Assembly (NCBI GenBank): GCA_038145245.1
Contig: JAYQPI010000008.1
Location: forward strand, 1 to 31,244
Direction of reading: 5' to 3'
From: Fontibacterium sp038145245
Lineage (GTDB): Bacteria; Pseudomonadota; Alphaproteobacteria; Pelagibacterales; Pelagibacteraceae
Length of the DNA: 31,244 nucleotides
The notes under the pieces were generated by a model, which saw nothing but the letters and a program-made list of their open reading frames with translations, had not been told where the DNA came from and searched no databases. Shown piece by piece: positions 1-8,288 of the stretch (position 1 is the first letter of the stretch; each line of letters begins with the position of its first letter). A program made the position numbers and the translations under genes.

Positions 1-20
1 GGAAATACGATTGCTTTCAT
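1..20 (-). CDS. fabD: Malonyl-CoA:ACP transacylase, first 6-7 codons only (partial)
   Basis: On the minus strand an ATG at 20-18 opens a frame reading MKAIVFP before the window ends. This matches the usual N-terminus of FabD, which continues into the GQGSQ motif. FabD transfers malonyl groups from CoA to acyl carrier protein in fatty acid synthesis. In many alphaproteobacteria fabD lies head to head with rpsF, as here, and that context supports the call. With only about seven residues visible, this rests on a short motif plus gene order. Confidence 0.6.
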
Positions 21-76
21 AATTAAGTAAGTAATTATAACAAAATTAACACTGTTGTATTAAAAAAAAAAAATTA

Positions 77-82
77 TATATT
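77..82 (+). promoter_or_regulatory. Candidate -10 element for the rpsF operon
   Basis: TATATT at 77-82 matches the sigma-70 -10 consensus at five of six positions. It follows a poor -35 candidate (TTGTAT, 55-60) at 16 bases spacing, separated by a long A tract. Transcription would start near 89, just before the leader hairpin. The region is so AT-rich that chance matches are likely. Confidence 0.3.
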
Positions 83-93
83 GCTCAGACTTT

Positions 94-117
94 CTCGGCT
101 TTTATATAAAAGCTGGG
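94..117 (+). promoter_or_regulatory. Leader hairpin upstream of rpsF, possible S6:S18 autoregulatory site
   Basis: The 16-base palindrome at 98-113 folds with extra C-G and G-U pairs down to 94/117, giving about ten base pairs around a four-base A/T loop. It ends 29 bases before the rpsF start. In several bacteria the S6:S18 complex binds a structured leader of its own mRNA. The position fits that idea, but I do not see the conserved unpaired CCG element clearly, so the role is unproven. Confidence 0.35.
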
Positions 118-146
118 ATGCTAACTAAAAGCAACCATAAGTTAAA

Positions 147-479
147 ATGAATTACTACGAGCACACATATATAGCTTCTCAAAGCTTAAATAATAAGGAT
201 CTTTCTGATCTTCACCAAAAAATTGAAGATTTAATAAAAAAAAATAAAGGTAAAATTGAAAAAAAAGAAAATTGGGGTCTTAGACAATTAGCTTATCCAA
301 TTAAAAATTTTAAAAAAGGTTATTATACCAATTTATATTTTTCTGGAGAGCCAATAATTATTCAAGAACTAGAAAAAATTGAAAGAATTGACTCAAACAT
401 TTTAAGATTTATGACCATTAAAATAAAAAAAATACCTGAAGAAAATTCAGAATTAGTTCAAAAGGATGAAAGTAAATAA
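147..479 (+). CDS. rpsF: 30S ribosomal protein S6
   Basis: S6 sits on the platform of the small ribosomal subunit and pairs with S18. The 110-residue product starts MNYYEHTYIA, the usual first beta strand of S6. It contains the WGLRQLAYPI segment with the conserved basic and aromatic residues, and then YYTNLYF. The C-terminal tail is short and charged, and the length is normal for the family. No Shine-Dalgarno sequence is visible before the ATG. A 10-codon ORF (118-150) ends across this start, so re-initiation is possible. The stop overlaps the rpsR start as TAATG, which points to translational coupling within rpsF-rpsR-rplI. Confidence 0.96.
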   Translation: MNYYEHTYIASQSLNNKDLSDLHQKIEDLIKKNKGKIEKKENWGLRQLAYPIKNFKKGYYTNLYFSGEPIIIQELEKIERIDSNILRFMTIKIKKIPEENSELVQKDESK

Positions 480-760
480 TGAAAAGAAAAAATATTAAAA
501 AAACTAAAAAAAACAGTAATTCAAATTTAATGCTTTTTCAAAAAGCAACTACCAAATTTACAAGAGACTGTCCTTTGAGCGGAAAAGATGCTCCTATAAT
601 TAATTATAAAAACTTAAAATTACTTCAGAAATATATTTCAGAAACAGGAAAAATGTTACCGAGCAGAATAACTTCTGTTTGTTATGCAAAACAAAAAGAG
701 TTATCTAATGAAATTAAGAAAGCACGAATATTAGCTTTATTACCATTTGTGGCGGACTAA
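479..760 (+). CDS. rpsR: 30S ribosomal protein S18
   Basis: S18 binds next to S6 on the small-subunit platform. The 93-residue protein has a lysine-rich N-terminal extension. The conserved core follows, with a stretch about NYKNLKLLQKYISETGKMLPSRIT, seen here as YKNLKLLQKYISETGK and then LPSRIT. This corresponds to the S18 pattern of Y-K-x-x-x-L-x-x-F/Y-I-S-E-x-G-K-I-x-P-x-R. A basic helix ends the protein (KARILALLPF). The start ATG shares its A with the rpsF stop, and rplI begins two bases after the stop, so the three genes form one ribosomal operon. Confidence 0.96.
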   Translation: MKRKNIKKTKKNSNSNLMLFQKATTKFTRDCPLSGKDAPIINYKNLKLLQKYISETGKMLPSRITSVCYAKQKELSNEIKKARILALLPFVAD

Positions 761-762
761 TC

Positions 763-1221
763 ATGGAAGTTATTCTTTTAGAAAATATAAAAAAATTAGG
801 AAAAATCGGCAGTAAAGTAAAAGTTGCCAATGGTTTTGCCAGAAATTATCTTTTAAAACATAATAAAGCTTTAGTTGCTTCAAAAGAAAATTTAGCAATA
901 TTTGAAAAAAGAAAAGAAGAATTAAACAAAAAAAATAATGATCTTAAAAATGAGGCAATAAAGATTCAAAAAGAAATAAACAACTTTGAATTAAAAATTA
1001 CAAAAAATTCCATGGAAGGTGGAGCTTTATATGGCTCTTTAACTATAAAAGAAATTATTCAAAATTTAGAAACACATAATTTTAAAAATATTTCGGCAAA
1101 TATGATTGAGCTAAAAGAGCAAATTAAAAAAATTGGTGATTATGTCGTGATAATAAATTTACATGCCGATGTTCAAGCATCAATTAAAATAAAAGTCGTT
1201 TCGGTTGAAAAAATAGTTTAA
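763..1221 (+). CDS. rplI: 50S ribosomal protein L9
   Basis: L9 binds 23S rRNA at the base of the L1 stalk and has two globular domains joined by a long helix. The 152-residue product opens MEVILLENIKKLGKIG, then KVANGFARNYLLKHNKAL, the signature of the N-terminal RNA-binding domain. A charged, lysine- and glutamate-rich helix spans about residues 45-75, and the C-terminal domain follows from about 80 (GGALYGSLTIKEI). Length is normal. It is the last ribosomal gene before an 81-base gap holding a DnaA box and a likely dnaB promoter. Confidence 0.96.
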   Translation: MEVILLENIKKLGKIGSKVKVANGFARNYLLKHNKALVASKENLAIFEKRKEELNKKNNDLKNEAIKIQKEINNFELKITKNSMEGGALYGSLTIKEIIQNLETHNFKNISANMIELKEQIKKIGDYVVIINLHADVQASIKIKVVSVEKIV

Positions 1222-1237
1222 GTGCAGAGTTATTAAC

Positions 1238-1246
1238 TTATCCACA
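1238..1246 (+). promoter_or_regulatory. Perfect DnaA box upstream of dnaB
   Basis: TTATCCACA at 1238-1246 is an exact copy of the strong DnaA-box consensus. It lies between the rplI stop and the dnaB start, next to the place a -35 element would occupy. DnaA binding here could tie helicase gene expression to the initiator, or act as a titration site. Only one box is seen, so this is not an origin by itself. Confidence 0.6.
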
Positions 1247-1268
1247 TTTTAAGAGTTAAAAATTATTC

Positions 1269-1274
1269 TATACT
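1269..1274 (+). promoter_or_regulatory. Candidate -10 element for dnaB
   Basis: TATACT matches five of six -10 consensus positions and lies 28 bases before the dnaB ATG. The -35 region around 1247-1252 (TTTTAA) is weak and directly abuts the DnaA box. The leader would be about 20 bases long. Confidence 0.35.
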
Positions 1275-1302
1275 CATATCATAAATAAATTTAAATATTT
1301 CC

Positions 1303-2742
1303 ATGAGTGCGGAAAACATTAGAATTTTAAATACAACTAAAGAATTACCTAATAATATAGAAGCTGAACAAATTATATTAGGATCAATTCTAGTAAATAA
1401 CGAAATCTTTGACGAAATATCTACAATTGTTAATGAAAATATTTTCTTTGACCCTATTCATCAAAAAATTTTTCATTATTTAAATAAATTAATCAGCAAA
1501 GGATTGCTTGCAAGTCCTATTACTTTAAAAAATTATCTAGAAAACGATCAATCTTTAAAGGAATTGGGTGGAAATGAATACATTGCAAAACTTACAAGAC
1601 TTTCAACATCTGCTTTTCAAGCTAAGGATTATGCAAAAGTAATCTACGATCTCCACCTAAGAAGAAAACTTATTGAATTGTCAGAAAATACACTGACAGA
1701 AGCAAATAATAAAAATTTAGAACATACTGCTGAACAATTAATAGAAGGAACTGAGAAAAAATTATTTGATCTTGCTGAAAGAGGAAAATTCGACAGATCG
1801 TATATGTCATTTGAGAAAGCTCTTGGCGAAACTGTTGATATGGCAATGCGAGCCTTTAAAAATGATGAAGGGATTGTAGGTGTTCCGACAGGTCTTCGTG
1901 ATCTTGATGAAAGACTTGGAGGAATGCATAAGGGAGATTTAATAATTATCGCTGGAAGACCCTCAATGGGAAAAACTGCTCTTGCAACTAATATCGCTTT
2001 TCATGCAGCAAAAGAAATTATGGAAAAAAAAGACGGAAAATCTTCTATCGCGTTTTTTTCTTTAGAAATGTCCTCTGAACAATTATCAACAAGAATATTA
2101 GCTGAGCAATCAAGAATCAGATCAAATGATATAAGAAGAGGTAAAATTACTCAGGAAGATTTAGAAAAATTTATTGAGGCATCAAAAAATATTAATGAAC
2201 TACCTCTTTATATCGACGAAACACCAGCAATTAAAATTTCTACATTAGCAAATAGAGCACGACGAATTAAAAGACTTCATGGTTTAGATTTAATTGTTGT
2301 CGACTACATACAACTTATGACTACAGGAAATTTTAAATACGAAGGTAGAGTTCAAGAAATTGGTGAGATCACTCAAGGTTTAAAAGCTTTAGCGAAAGAA
2401 CTTAGTGTTCCTGTTTTAGCGTTATCTCAGTTATCTCGTGCTGTTGAACAAAGAGATGATAAAAGACCTCAGTTATCAGATTTAAGAGAGTCAGGCTCAA
2501 TTGAGCAAGATGCTGACGTAGTAATGTTTGTATATAGACCTGAATATTATTTAGAAAAAAGCGAACCTCAAGCAGGAACAGCTGAACACATCACATGGCA
2601 AGAAAAGATGAGTCAGGTACATAATCAGGCACTAGTAATAATTGGCAAACAAAGACATGGCCCTACAGGTATAATTAATCTAGAATTTGAAAGCGCTTAT
2701 ACTAAGTTTAAAGATGCAAATAATATAAAATTTGATAATTAA
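1303..2742 (+). CDS. dnaB: Replicative DNA helicase DnaB
   Basis: DnaB is the hexameric 5'-3' helicase that drives the replication fork and recruits primase. The 479-residue protein has the N-terminal primase-interaction domain (about residues 15-120) with the family opening NNIEAEQIILGSIL. A linker helix and the RecA-like ATPase domain follow. Walker A is GRPSMGKTA (218-226), the H1a-type segment is FFSLEMS, Walker B is LIVVDYIQLM, and the ALSQLSRAVEQR and SDLRESGSIEQDAD motifs are intact. No intein or truncation is seen. The start has no clear Shine-Dalgarno sequence, but the N-terminus aligns with the family. alr follows after six bases. Confidence 0.97.
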   Translation: MSAENIRILNTTKELPNNIEAEQIILGSILVNNEIFDEISTIVNENIFFDPIHQKIFHYLNKLISKGLLASPITLKNYLENDQSLKELGGNEYIAKLTRLSTSAFQAKDYAKVIYDLHLRRKLIELSENTLTEANNKNLEHTAEQLIEGTEKKLFDLAERGKFDRSYMSFEKALGETVDMAMRAFKNDEGIVGVPTGLRDLDERLGGMHKGDLIIIAGRPSMGKTALATNIAFHAAKEIMEKKDGKSSIAFFSLEMSSEQLSTRILAEQSRIRSNDIRRGKITQEDLEKFIEASKNINELPLYIDETPAIKISTLANRARRIKRLHGLDLIVVDYIQLMTTGNFKYEGRVQEIGEITQGLKALAKELSVPVLALSQLSRAVEQRDDKRPQLSDLRESGSIEQDADVVMFVYRPEYYLEKSEPQAGTAEHITWQEKMSQVHNQALVIIGKQRHGPTGIINLEFESAYTKFKDANNIKFDN

Positions 2743-2748
2743 CCCTGA

Positions 2749-3831
2749 ATGCAATATTCGCATTCAAAACTAATAGTCAATTTAAATAATATTAAAAATA
2801 ATCTTAATATTGTTAAAAAATTTTCAAAAACAATTATTTGTCCAGTTATAAAAGCTAACGCTTATGGTCTTGGCGATATTCAAATTGCGAGATTTTTAAT
2901 TAAGAATAAATGCAAAGATTTTTGGGTAGCAAATATATCAGAAGCTATAAGAATAAAACAAAAAATTTCAAATATAAATATTTATGTTGCAAATGGGTTA
3001 AACAAAAATGAAGAAAATATTTTTTTTAAAAATAATTTTACCCCTGTTCTTAATACTTATGAACAATTTAAAAAATGGACAAATTTTTTAATCAAAAGAA
3101 ATTCCTTTAATAAATTATTTATTCAGGTTGATACTGGAATGTGCAGATCTGGAATGCAAAATGAAGAAATTTTAAAAATTTATAAAGAACAATCAATAAT
3201 TAAAAGATTTAAACAAGTAATTATACTCACTCACCTTGCGAGTGCTGATGAAAAAAAAAGCAATTATAATAAAATTCAAAAAAATAGATTTTTAAAAATA
3301 AAAAAGTTATTTAATTTTCCAAATTGTAAATTTAGTCTCGCTGCATCGGGTGGAATATTTTTAGGTAAAGAATATCATTTTGATATGGTAAGACCTGGAA
3401 TTGCTTTATATGGAGGAAAATTATTCTTTAACAAAAAATTAAAAAATGTTGTTTCTTTAGTATCACCGGTAATTCAAATAAATACTCTTAAAAAAGGAGA
3501 AACAGCAGGTTACAACCAAACTTACAAAGCAAATAAAGATATTGTTACAGCAACTATTCCTCTTGGTTACGCTGATGGAATTAAAATTAAAATCTCTAAT
3601 AAAGGTCATGTCTTTTACAAAAATATTAAACTTCCGATGATTGGTAGAATATCTATGGATTTAATGATTATAGACATTACTAAAGTTAAAAATAAAATTA
3701 AAATAGGAGAGCACTTAGAAGTATTTGGAAAAAATTTAAATTTAGATAGTTTTGCAAAAGTTTCGGATACTTCTCCTTATGATATTATCACATCTGTTTC
3801 TGAAAGATGTGAGAGGGTTTATTTAAATTAA
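2749..3831 (+). CDS. alr: Alanine racemase
   Basis: Alr is the PLP enzyme that converts L-alanine to D-alanine for peptidoglycan. The 360-residue protein has the PLP lysine K35 in VIKANAYGLG and the second catalytic base Y255 in AGYNQTY. The substrate-side arginine lies in DTGMCRSGM, and RPGIALYG and MIGRISMDLMIID are also present. Length is normal for a two-domain barrel plus C-terminal beta domain. It starts six bases after dnaB, the usual neighbour in alphaproteobacteria, and the next gene begins three bases after its stop. All catalytic residues I can check are intact. Confidence 0.95.
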   Translation: MQYSHSKLIVNLNNIKNNLNIVKKFSKTIICPVIKANAYGLGDIQIARFLIKNKCKDFWVANISEAIRIKQKISNINIYVANGLNKNEENIFFKNNFTPVLNTYEQFKKWTNFLIKRNSFNKLFIQVDTGMCRSGMQNEEILKIYKEQSIIKRFKQVIILTHLASADEKKSNYNKIQKNRFLKIKKLFNFPNCKFSLAASGGIFLGKEYHFDMVRPGIALYGGKLFFNKKLKNVVSLVSPVIQINTLKKGETAGYNQTYKANKDIVTATIPLGYADGIKIKISNKGHVFYKNIKLPMIGRISMDLMIIDITKVKNKIKIGEHLEVFGKNLNLDSFAKVSDTSPYDIITSVSERCERVYLN

Positions 3832-3833
3832 AG

Positions 3834-6290
3834 ATGAATTTTATAAATCTAGTTTATAAAAAACTTTTAGAACAACCTAAGTTTATACTTATTCTACTAA
3901 TTCTTACATTTTCTTTATCAATTTATAATGCAAAAAACTTTCAACTGGATGCATCTGCCGATTCTCTTTTGTTAGAAAATGATCCGGATTTAAATTATTT
4001 AAGATCTGTAAATGAAAGATACTCATCTGAAGATTTTTTTGTAATTACATATTCTCCTAAAAAAAATATTAATGGTGAAACAATAAATGAACTAAAAAAA
4101 TTTGTTAATGAAATTGAAAATTTTTCTTGGGTTAGCAAAACAGTCAGTATTCTAAATGCTCCATTGTTTGAGAGTTCAGATCAATCCTTAATCGAAAAGA
4201 TTAATAATATTCAATATATTACTACCTCTGGAATTGAAATTAACAGAGCATTAAATGAATTAAAAAATAGTCCGGTCTATAAAAGATTAATAATAAATGA
4301 TGAGGCAACAATCTTTGGTGTGGTCGTTTATATTAAGGATAATAAAAAATATTTATCAGCATTAAACATAAATAAAGATTTTCTTAATAAACAAAAAATC
4401 AACAAACTTACTAGTAATGATGCAAAAGAATTTGAAGATCATAAATTAGTTTTGGAAAGACTCAAAAAAGAACAAAATAAAAATCTAGAATTATATAATA
4501 TAGAAATTAGATCTCATATTTTTAAATATAAAAATATTGCAGATATAAAACTTTCTGGCATTCCTATGATAGCAGATGACTTAATATCGTTTGTTAAAAA
4601 AGATATTAAGGTTTTTGGATCAGGCGTTTTTATTTTTATTCTAATTACATTATGGTTTATTTTTAGAGATATTCGATGGATAATATTCCCGCTTCTAAGT
4701 TGCTTTTTATCCATAGCGATTATGATTGGAATGCTAGGATATCTTAATTGGAAAGTCACAGTTATATCTTCGAACTTTATTTCTCTTATGCTTATACTAA
4801 CTATGGAAATTAATATTCACTATGTGGAAAGATATAAACAGTTACAGGCTGAATTTCCGAAAAAAAAAGAAGGTTTTTTAACTTACCTAACAACAAGTAA
4901 AATTTTTACTCCTATATTATATGCTGTGTTAACAACTGGTTTAGCATTCTTATCATTTATTTTTTGTGACATTAAACCAGTCATAGATTTTGGATTAATG
5001 ATGACGCTTGGATTATTTATTTCATTATTTGTATCGATCGTACTATTGCCTTATCTAATAATTAAATTTAGACCAAAACCTTCACCTATTCGAAACAATA
5101 ATGAATCTAGTATAGCTAAATTTTTTGAGTCAATTGCAATAAAGCAAAAATTTTTAATTCTTATATTCTCAACTATTATTTTAATTTTAAGCATTTATGG
5201 AATGACAAAACTTAAAGTTGAAAATAGCTTTATTAATTATTTTGATAAAAACACTGAAATATATAAAGGGATGAAATTAATTGATGAAAAATTAGGAGGA
5301 ACTACTCCATTAGATATTATTTTAAAATTTAAAGAAACGGAAAATAAATCATCCTCAGCTGATGATGAATTTTTTCAAGGTTCATCTTCAGATGAATATA
5401 AAGATAGTTATTGGTTTACAAATTTTAAAATTAATAACATTGTTAATGTGCACAAATACTTAGAAACATTGCCAGAAATTGGAAAAGTCTTATCTTTTTA
5501 TTCTGTTTTGCAACTAGGTGAAAAACTAAATGACAATAAAAAATTAGGAGCTTTAGAAATGGCTATTTTACACAGTAAATTACCAGAGGATATTAAGAAA
5601 AATATAATAACTCCTTACATCTCTATCGATAATAATGAAGCAAGAATTTCCTTAAGAATAATAGATTCTAATCCAGAACTTAATAGAAAGGAATTATTAA
5701 TAAAAATTCAAAATGATCTTGAAAACAAATTGCAATTAAAAAAAGATGAATTTAAAATTACTGGTATATTAGTAATATTTAATAATTTATTACAAAGTTT
5801 ATTTGACTCACAAATTAAGACTTTAGGTATAACCTTTGCAGGCATATTTGTTTTGTTACTAATACTTTTTAAATCTTTTTGGTGGTCAATCGTTGCAGCC
5901 ATACCTAATTTTACTGCCGCGCTCTTTATCTTGGGAAGTTTAGGTTTGTTTAATATTCCTTTAGATATGATGACGATAACAATTGCATCAATTACTGTTG
6001 GCATAGCCATTGATAATAGTATTCATTACATTTATCGTTTTAGAGAAGAATTTAAAATTAATAAAAATTATAAAAAAACTATACAAATTTGTCACAAAAC
6101 TGTTGGCAAAGCTATTGTAAATGCATCATTAACAATTATTTTTGGATTTTCAATATTAATACTTTCAAATTTTATTCCATCAATTTACTTTGGAATCTTC
6201 ACTGGTCTTGCAATGATAACAGCAATGACTCTTGTGTTAACTTTAATGCCACAATTAATTTTAATTATAAAACCATTTAAAAATGGATAA
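3834..6290 (+). CDS. RND/MMPL-type membrane exporter
   Basis: This 818-residue inner-membrane protein has the two-fold RND layout. A first membrane helix (about residues 15-30) is followed by a large periplasmic loop (to about 255) and a block of five or six helices (about 257-412). Another helix near 440, a second large loop and a final block of helices (about 660-815) complete it. The repeated intramembrane motif appears as EINIHYVERYKQ in the first half and IDNSIHYIYRFREEF in the second, typical of the MMPL-like exporter group driven by proton flow. No membrane-fusion partner is adjacent. The substrate cannot be told; lipid-like molecules are typical of the group. It sits where radA often lies in relatives, and its end overlaps cvpA by eight bases. 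Confidence 0.85.
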   Translation: MNFINLVYKKLLEQPKFILILLILTFSLSIYNAKNFQLDASADSLLLENDPDLNYLRSVNERYSSEDFFVITYSPKKNINGETINELKKFVNEIENFSWVSKTVSILNAPLFESSDQSLIEKINNIQYITTSGIEINRALNELKNSPVYKRLIINDEATIFGVVVYIKDNKKYLSALNINKDFLNKQKINKLTSNDAKEFEDHKLVLERLKKEQNKNLELYNIEIRSHIFKYKNIADIKLSGIPMIADDLISFVKKDIKVFGSGVFIFILITLWFIFRDIRWIIFPLLSCFLSIAIMIGMLGYLNWKVTVISSNFISLMLILTMEINIHYVERYKQLQAEFPKKKEGFLTYLTTSKIFTPILYAVLTTGLAFLSFIFCDIKPVIDFGLMMTLGLFISLFVSIVLLPYLIIKFRPKPSPIRNNNESSIAKFFESIAIKQKFLILIFSTIILILSIYGMTKLKVENSFINYFDKNTEIYKGMKLIDEKLGGTTPLDIILKFKETENKSSSADDEFFQGSSSDEYKDSYWFTNFKINNIVNVHKYLETLPEIGKVLSFYSVLQLGEKLNDNKKLGALEMAILHSKLPEDIKKNIITPYISIDNNEARISLRIIDSNPELNRKELLIKIQNDLENKLQLKKDEFKITGILVIFNNLLQSLFDSQIKTLGITFAGIFVLLLILFKSFWWSIVAAIPNFTAALFILGSLGLFNIPLDMMTITIASITVGIAIDNSIHYIYRFREEFKINKNYKKTIQICHKTVGKAIVNASLTIIFGFSILILSNFIPSIYFGIFTGLAMITAMTLVLTLMPQLILIIKPFKNG

Positions 6291-6831
6291 TTTTATAAAT
6301 TTTTTTCAATCAATTAAAATAAACACATTTGATACTATTGTATTTGTAATAATTATTTTCAATCTTTTCTCATCAACTAAAAAAGGATTTGTATTAAGCG
6401 TAATATCTTTTTTAAAATGGATTATTGCTTTTGTAATCGCTAAATTTTCAATTCCTTACGTACTTCCTTATATTAATGAAATAATTAAGAATGAAACAAC
6501 AGCTAAAAATATCTCTGGTGTAACTGTGTTTTTATTAAGTCTTTTTTTAATTGTAGTTTTGGGTAAAGCTTTAGGAAAATCAATAAAATGGATAGGTTTA
6601 GGTGGGATTGATAAATTATTTGGTTTTATATTTGGAGGGATTACGGGGTATCTATATTGTGTTATAATACTGAGTCTATCAAATTACATTTATACCTATG
6701 ATAAGTGGCCATTGTTCCTCAAAAACGGCTCTTCTTATAATGCCATTGAGTTTGGAAGAAAAATATTTGATGAAAAAATTCTGTTTAGCAATGAATATCT
6801 CGATGAAACTAAAGATAAATTAAAAAAATAA
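6283..6831 (+). CDS. cvpA: CvpA family membrane protein
   Basis: CvpA is an inner-membrane protein first named for colicin V production; its general role is unsettled. The 182-residue product has about four hydrophobic segments (roughly residues 18-35, 42-60, 78-96 and 112-135). The family signatures are FDTIVFVIIIFNLFSSTKKGF near the N-terminus, where the usual sequence is D-x-x-x-x-x-x-x-x-x-S-x-x-K-G, and GKSIKWIGLGGIDKLFGFIFG in the middle. The ATG overlaps the end of the exporter gene by eight bases, and purF follows after three bases. cvpA-purF adjacency is widely conserved and supports the call. Confidence 0.9.
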   Translation: MDNFINFFQSIKINTFDTIVFVIIIFNLFSSTKKGFVLSVISFLKWIIAFVIAKFSIPYVLPYINEIIKNETTAKNISGVTVFLLSLFLIVVLGKALGKSIKWIGLGGIDKLFGFIFGGITGYLYCVIILSLSNYIYTYDKWPLFLKNGSSYNAIEFGRKIFDEKILFSNEYLDETKDKLKK

Positions 6832-6834
6832 TTT

Positions 6835-8286
6835 ATGTTTATAGATATAAACGCTGATAAATTAAAAGAAGAGTGTGGCGTTTTTGGAATCTTTGATCAT
6901 ATTGATGCTTCTGCTTTAACTGCTTTAGGATTACATTCTTTACAACATAGAGGTCAAGAATCTTGTGGCATAGTTTCTTACGATGGTAAAAATTATTATT
7001 CCGAAAGAAGATTAGGACTTGTCGGTGATAATTTTACAAAAGAAACTACCATACAAAAACTTCCTGGAAACTTTGCAATTGGTCATAACCGTTATTCTAC
7101 AACTGGAGCTCCTGTACTAAGAAATATACAGCCATTTTTTGCTGATCTGTATACTGGAGGTATAAGCATTGCGCATAATGGAAATCTTACTAACTCAATA
7201 ATGCTAAGAGAAAAAATGATTAAAGATGGAGCAATATTTCAAACGACTTCTGATACAGAAACAATAGTTCAATTAATCGCACGTTCCAAAAGAATTAAAA
7301 CAATAGATAAAATAATAGACTCTTTATTTCAAATACAAGGTGGTTATGCACTTGTAATGCTTACAAATAAAAAACTTATCGGTGTAAGAGATCCTTATGG
7401 AATAAGACCTTTAGTTCTTGGTAAATTAAAAAAATCATATGTGCTTGCATCTGAAACTTGTGCATTAGATATTATTGGCGCAACTTTTGTTCGTGAAGTT
7501 GAAAATGGAGAAATTATAGTTATTACAAATGAAGGACTTGAAAGCATCAAGCCGTTTCCAAAAATGAAAGCACGCCCATGCATATTTGAATATATATACT
7601 TTGCAAGACCCGACAGTTTGATGTCTGGAAAAAGTGTTTATGAATTTAGAAAAAATTTTGGGGAACAATTGGCAAAAGAATCTAACGTTGATGCTGATAT
7701 TGTATCTGCGGTTCCAGACTCTGGCGTTCCCGCAGCAATTGGATATTCTAGAGAATCCGAAATTCCTTTTGAATTGGGATTAATTAGAAATCATTATGTA
7801 GGGAGAACTTTTATTGAACCTACTCAACAAATCAGACAATTGGGTGTTAAATTAAAACACAATCCAACAGCATCTTTAGTTAAAAATAAAAGAATTATTC
7901 TAATTGATGACTCAATAGTACGCGGCACTACATCTAAAAAAATAGTTCAAATGATGTATGATGCAGGTGCAAAAGAAGTCCATATGCGAATTTCATGTCC
8001 TCCTATCATGTATCCAGATTACTATGGAATTGACACTCCGGACAAAGATCAACTTTTAGCATCTATTATGTCATTAGATGAAATGACTAAATATATTGGC
8101 GTTAAAACTTTAAAATTCTTATCTATAGATGGAATTTACAAAGCTATGGGTTATCAAAAACGTAATAATTTAAATCCTGAGTTTACAGATCATTACTTTA
8201 CAGGAGACTATCCAATTCCACCTTTAGATCAATCCAATAGAAACGTGAAAGATAACCAATTATCTCTCTTGAGCAATATTAGATAA
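6835..8286 (+). CDS. purF: Amidophosphoribosyltransferase (glutamine PRPP amidotransferase)
   Basis: PurF catalyses the first committed step of purine synthesis, making phosphoribosylamine from PRPP and glutamine. The 483-residue protein has a short propeptide ending before the N-terminal nucleophile C14 (ECGVFGIF). The Ntn glutaminase domain carries LHSLQHRGQESCGI, GHNRYSTTG and AHNGNLTN. The phosphoribosyltransferase domain carries the PRPP loop IILIDDSIVRGTT. A propeptide plus the ARPCIFEYIYFARPDS region fits the Bacillus-type enzyme more than the E. coli type. It is the last gene of the plus-strand run and converges on der with two bases between stops. Confidence 0.96.
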   Translation: MFIDINADKLKEECGVFGIFDHIDASALTALGLHSLQHRGQESCGIVSYDGKNYYSERRLGLVGDNFTKETTIQKLPGNFAIGHNRYSTTGAPVLRNIQPFFADLYTGGISIAHNGNLTNSIMLREKMIKDGAIFQTTSDTETIVQLIARSKRIKTIDKIIDSLFQIQGGYALVMLTNKKLIGVRDPYGIRPLVLGKLKKSYVLASETCALDIIGATFVREVENGEIIVITNEGLESIKPFPKMKARPCIFEYIYFARPDSLMSGKSVYEFRKNFGEQLAKESNVDADIVSAVPDSGVPAAIGYSRESEIPFELGLIRNHYVGRTFIEPTQQIRQLGVKLKHNPTASLVKNKRIILIDDSIVRGTTSKKIVQMMYDAGAKEVHMRISCPPIMYPDYYGIDTPDKDQLLASIMSLDEMTKYIGVKTLKFLSIDGIYKAMGYQKRNNLNPEFTDHYFTGDYPIPPLDQSNRNVKDNQLSLLSNIR

Positions 8287-8288
8287 TT

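Noticed and set aside
1230..1238. TTATTAACT next to the DnaA box, as a second box.
   Set aside because: It keeps too few of the consensus bases to count; only the 1238-1246 copy is credible.
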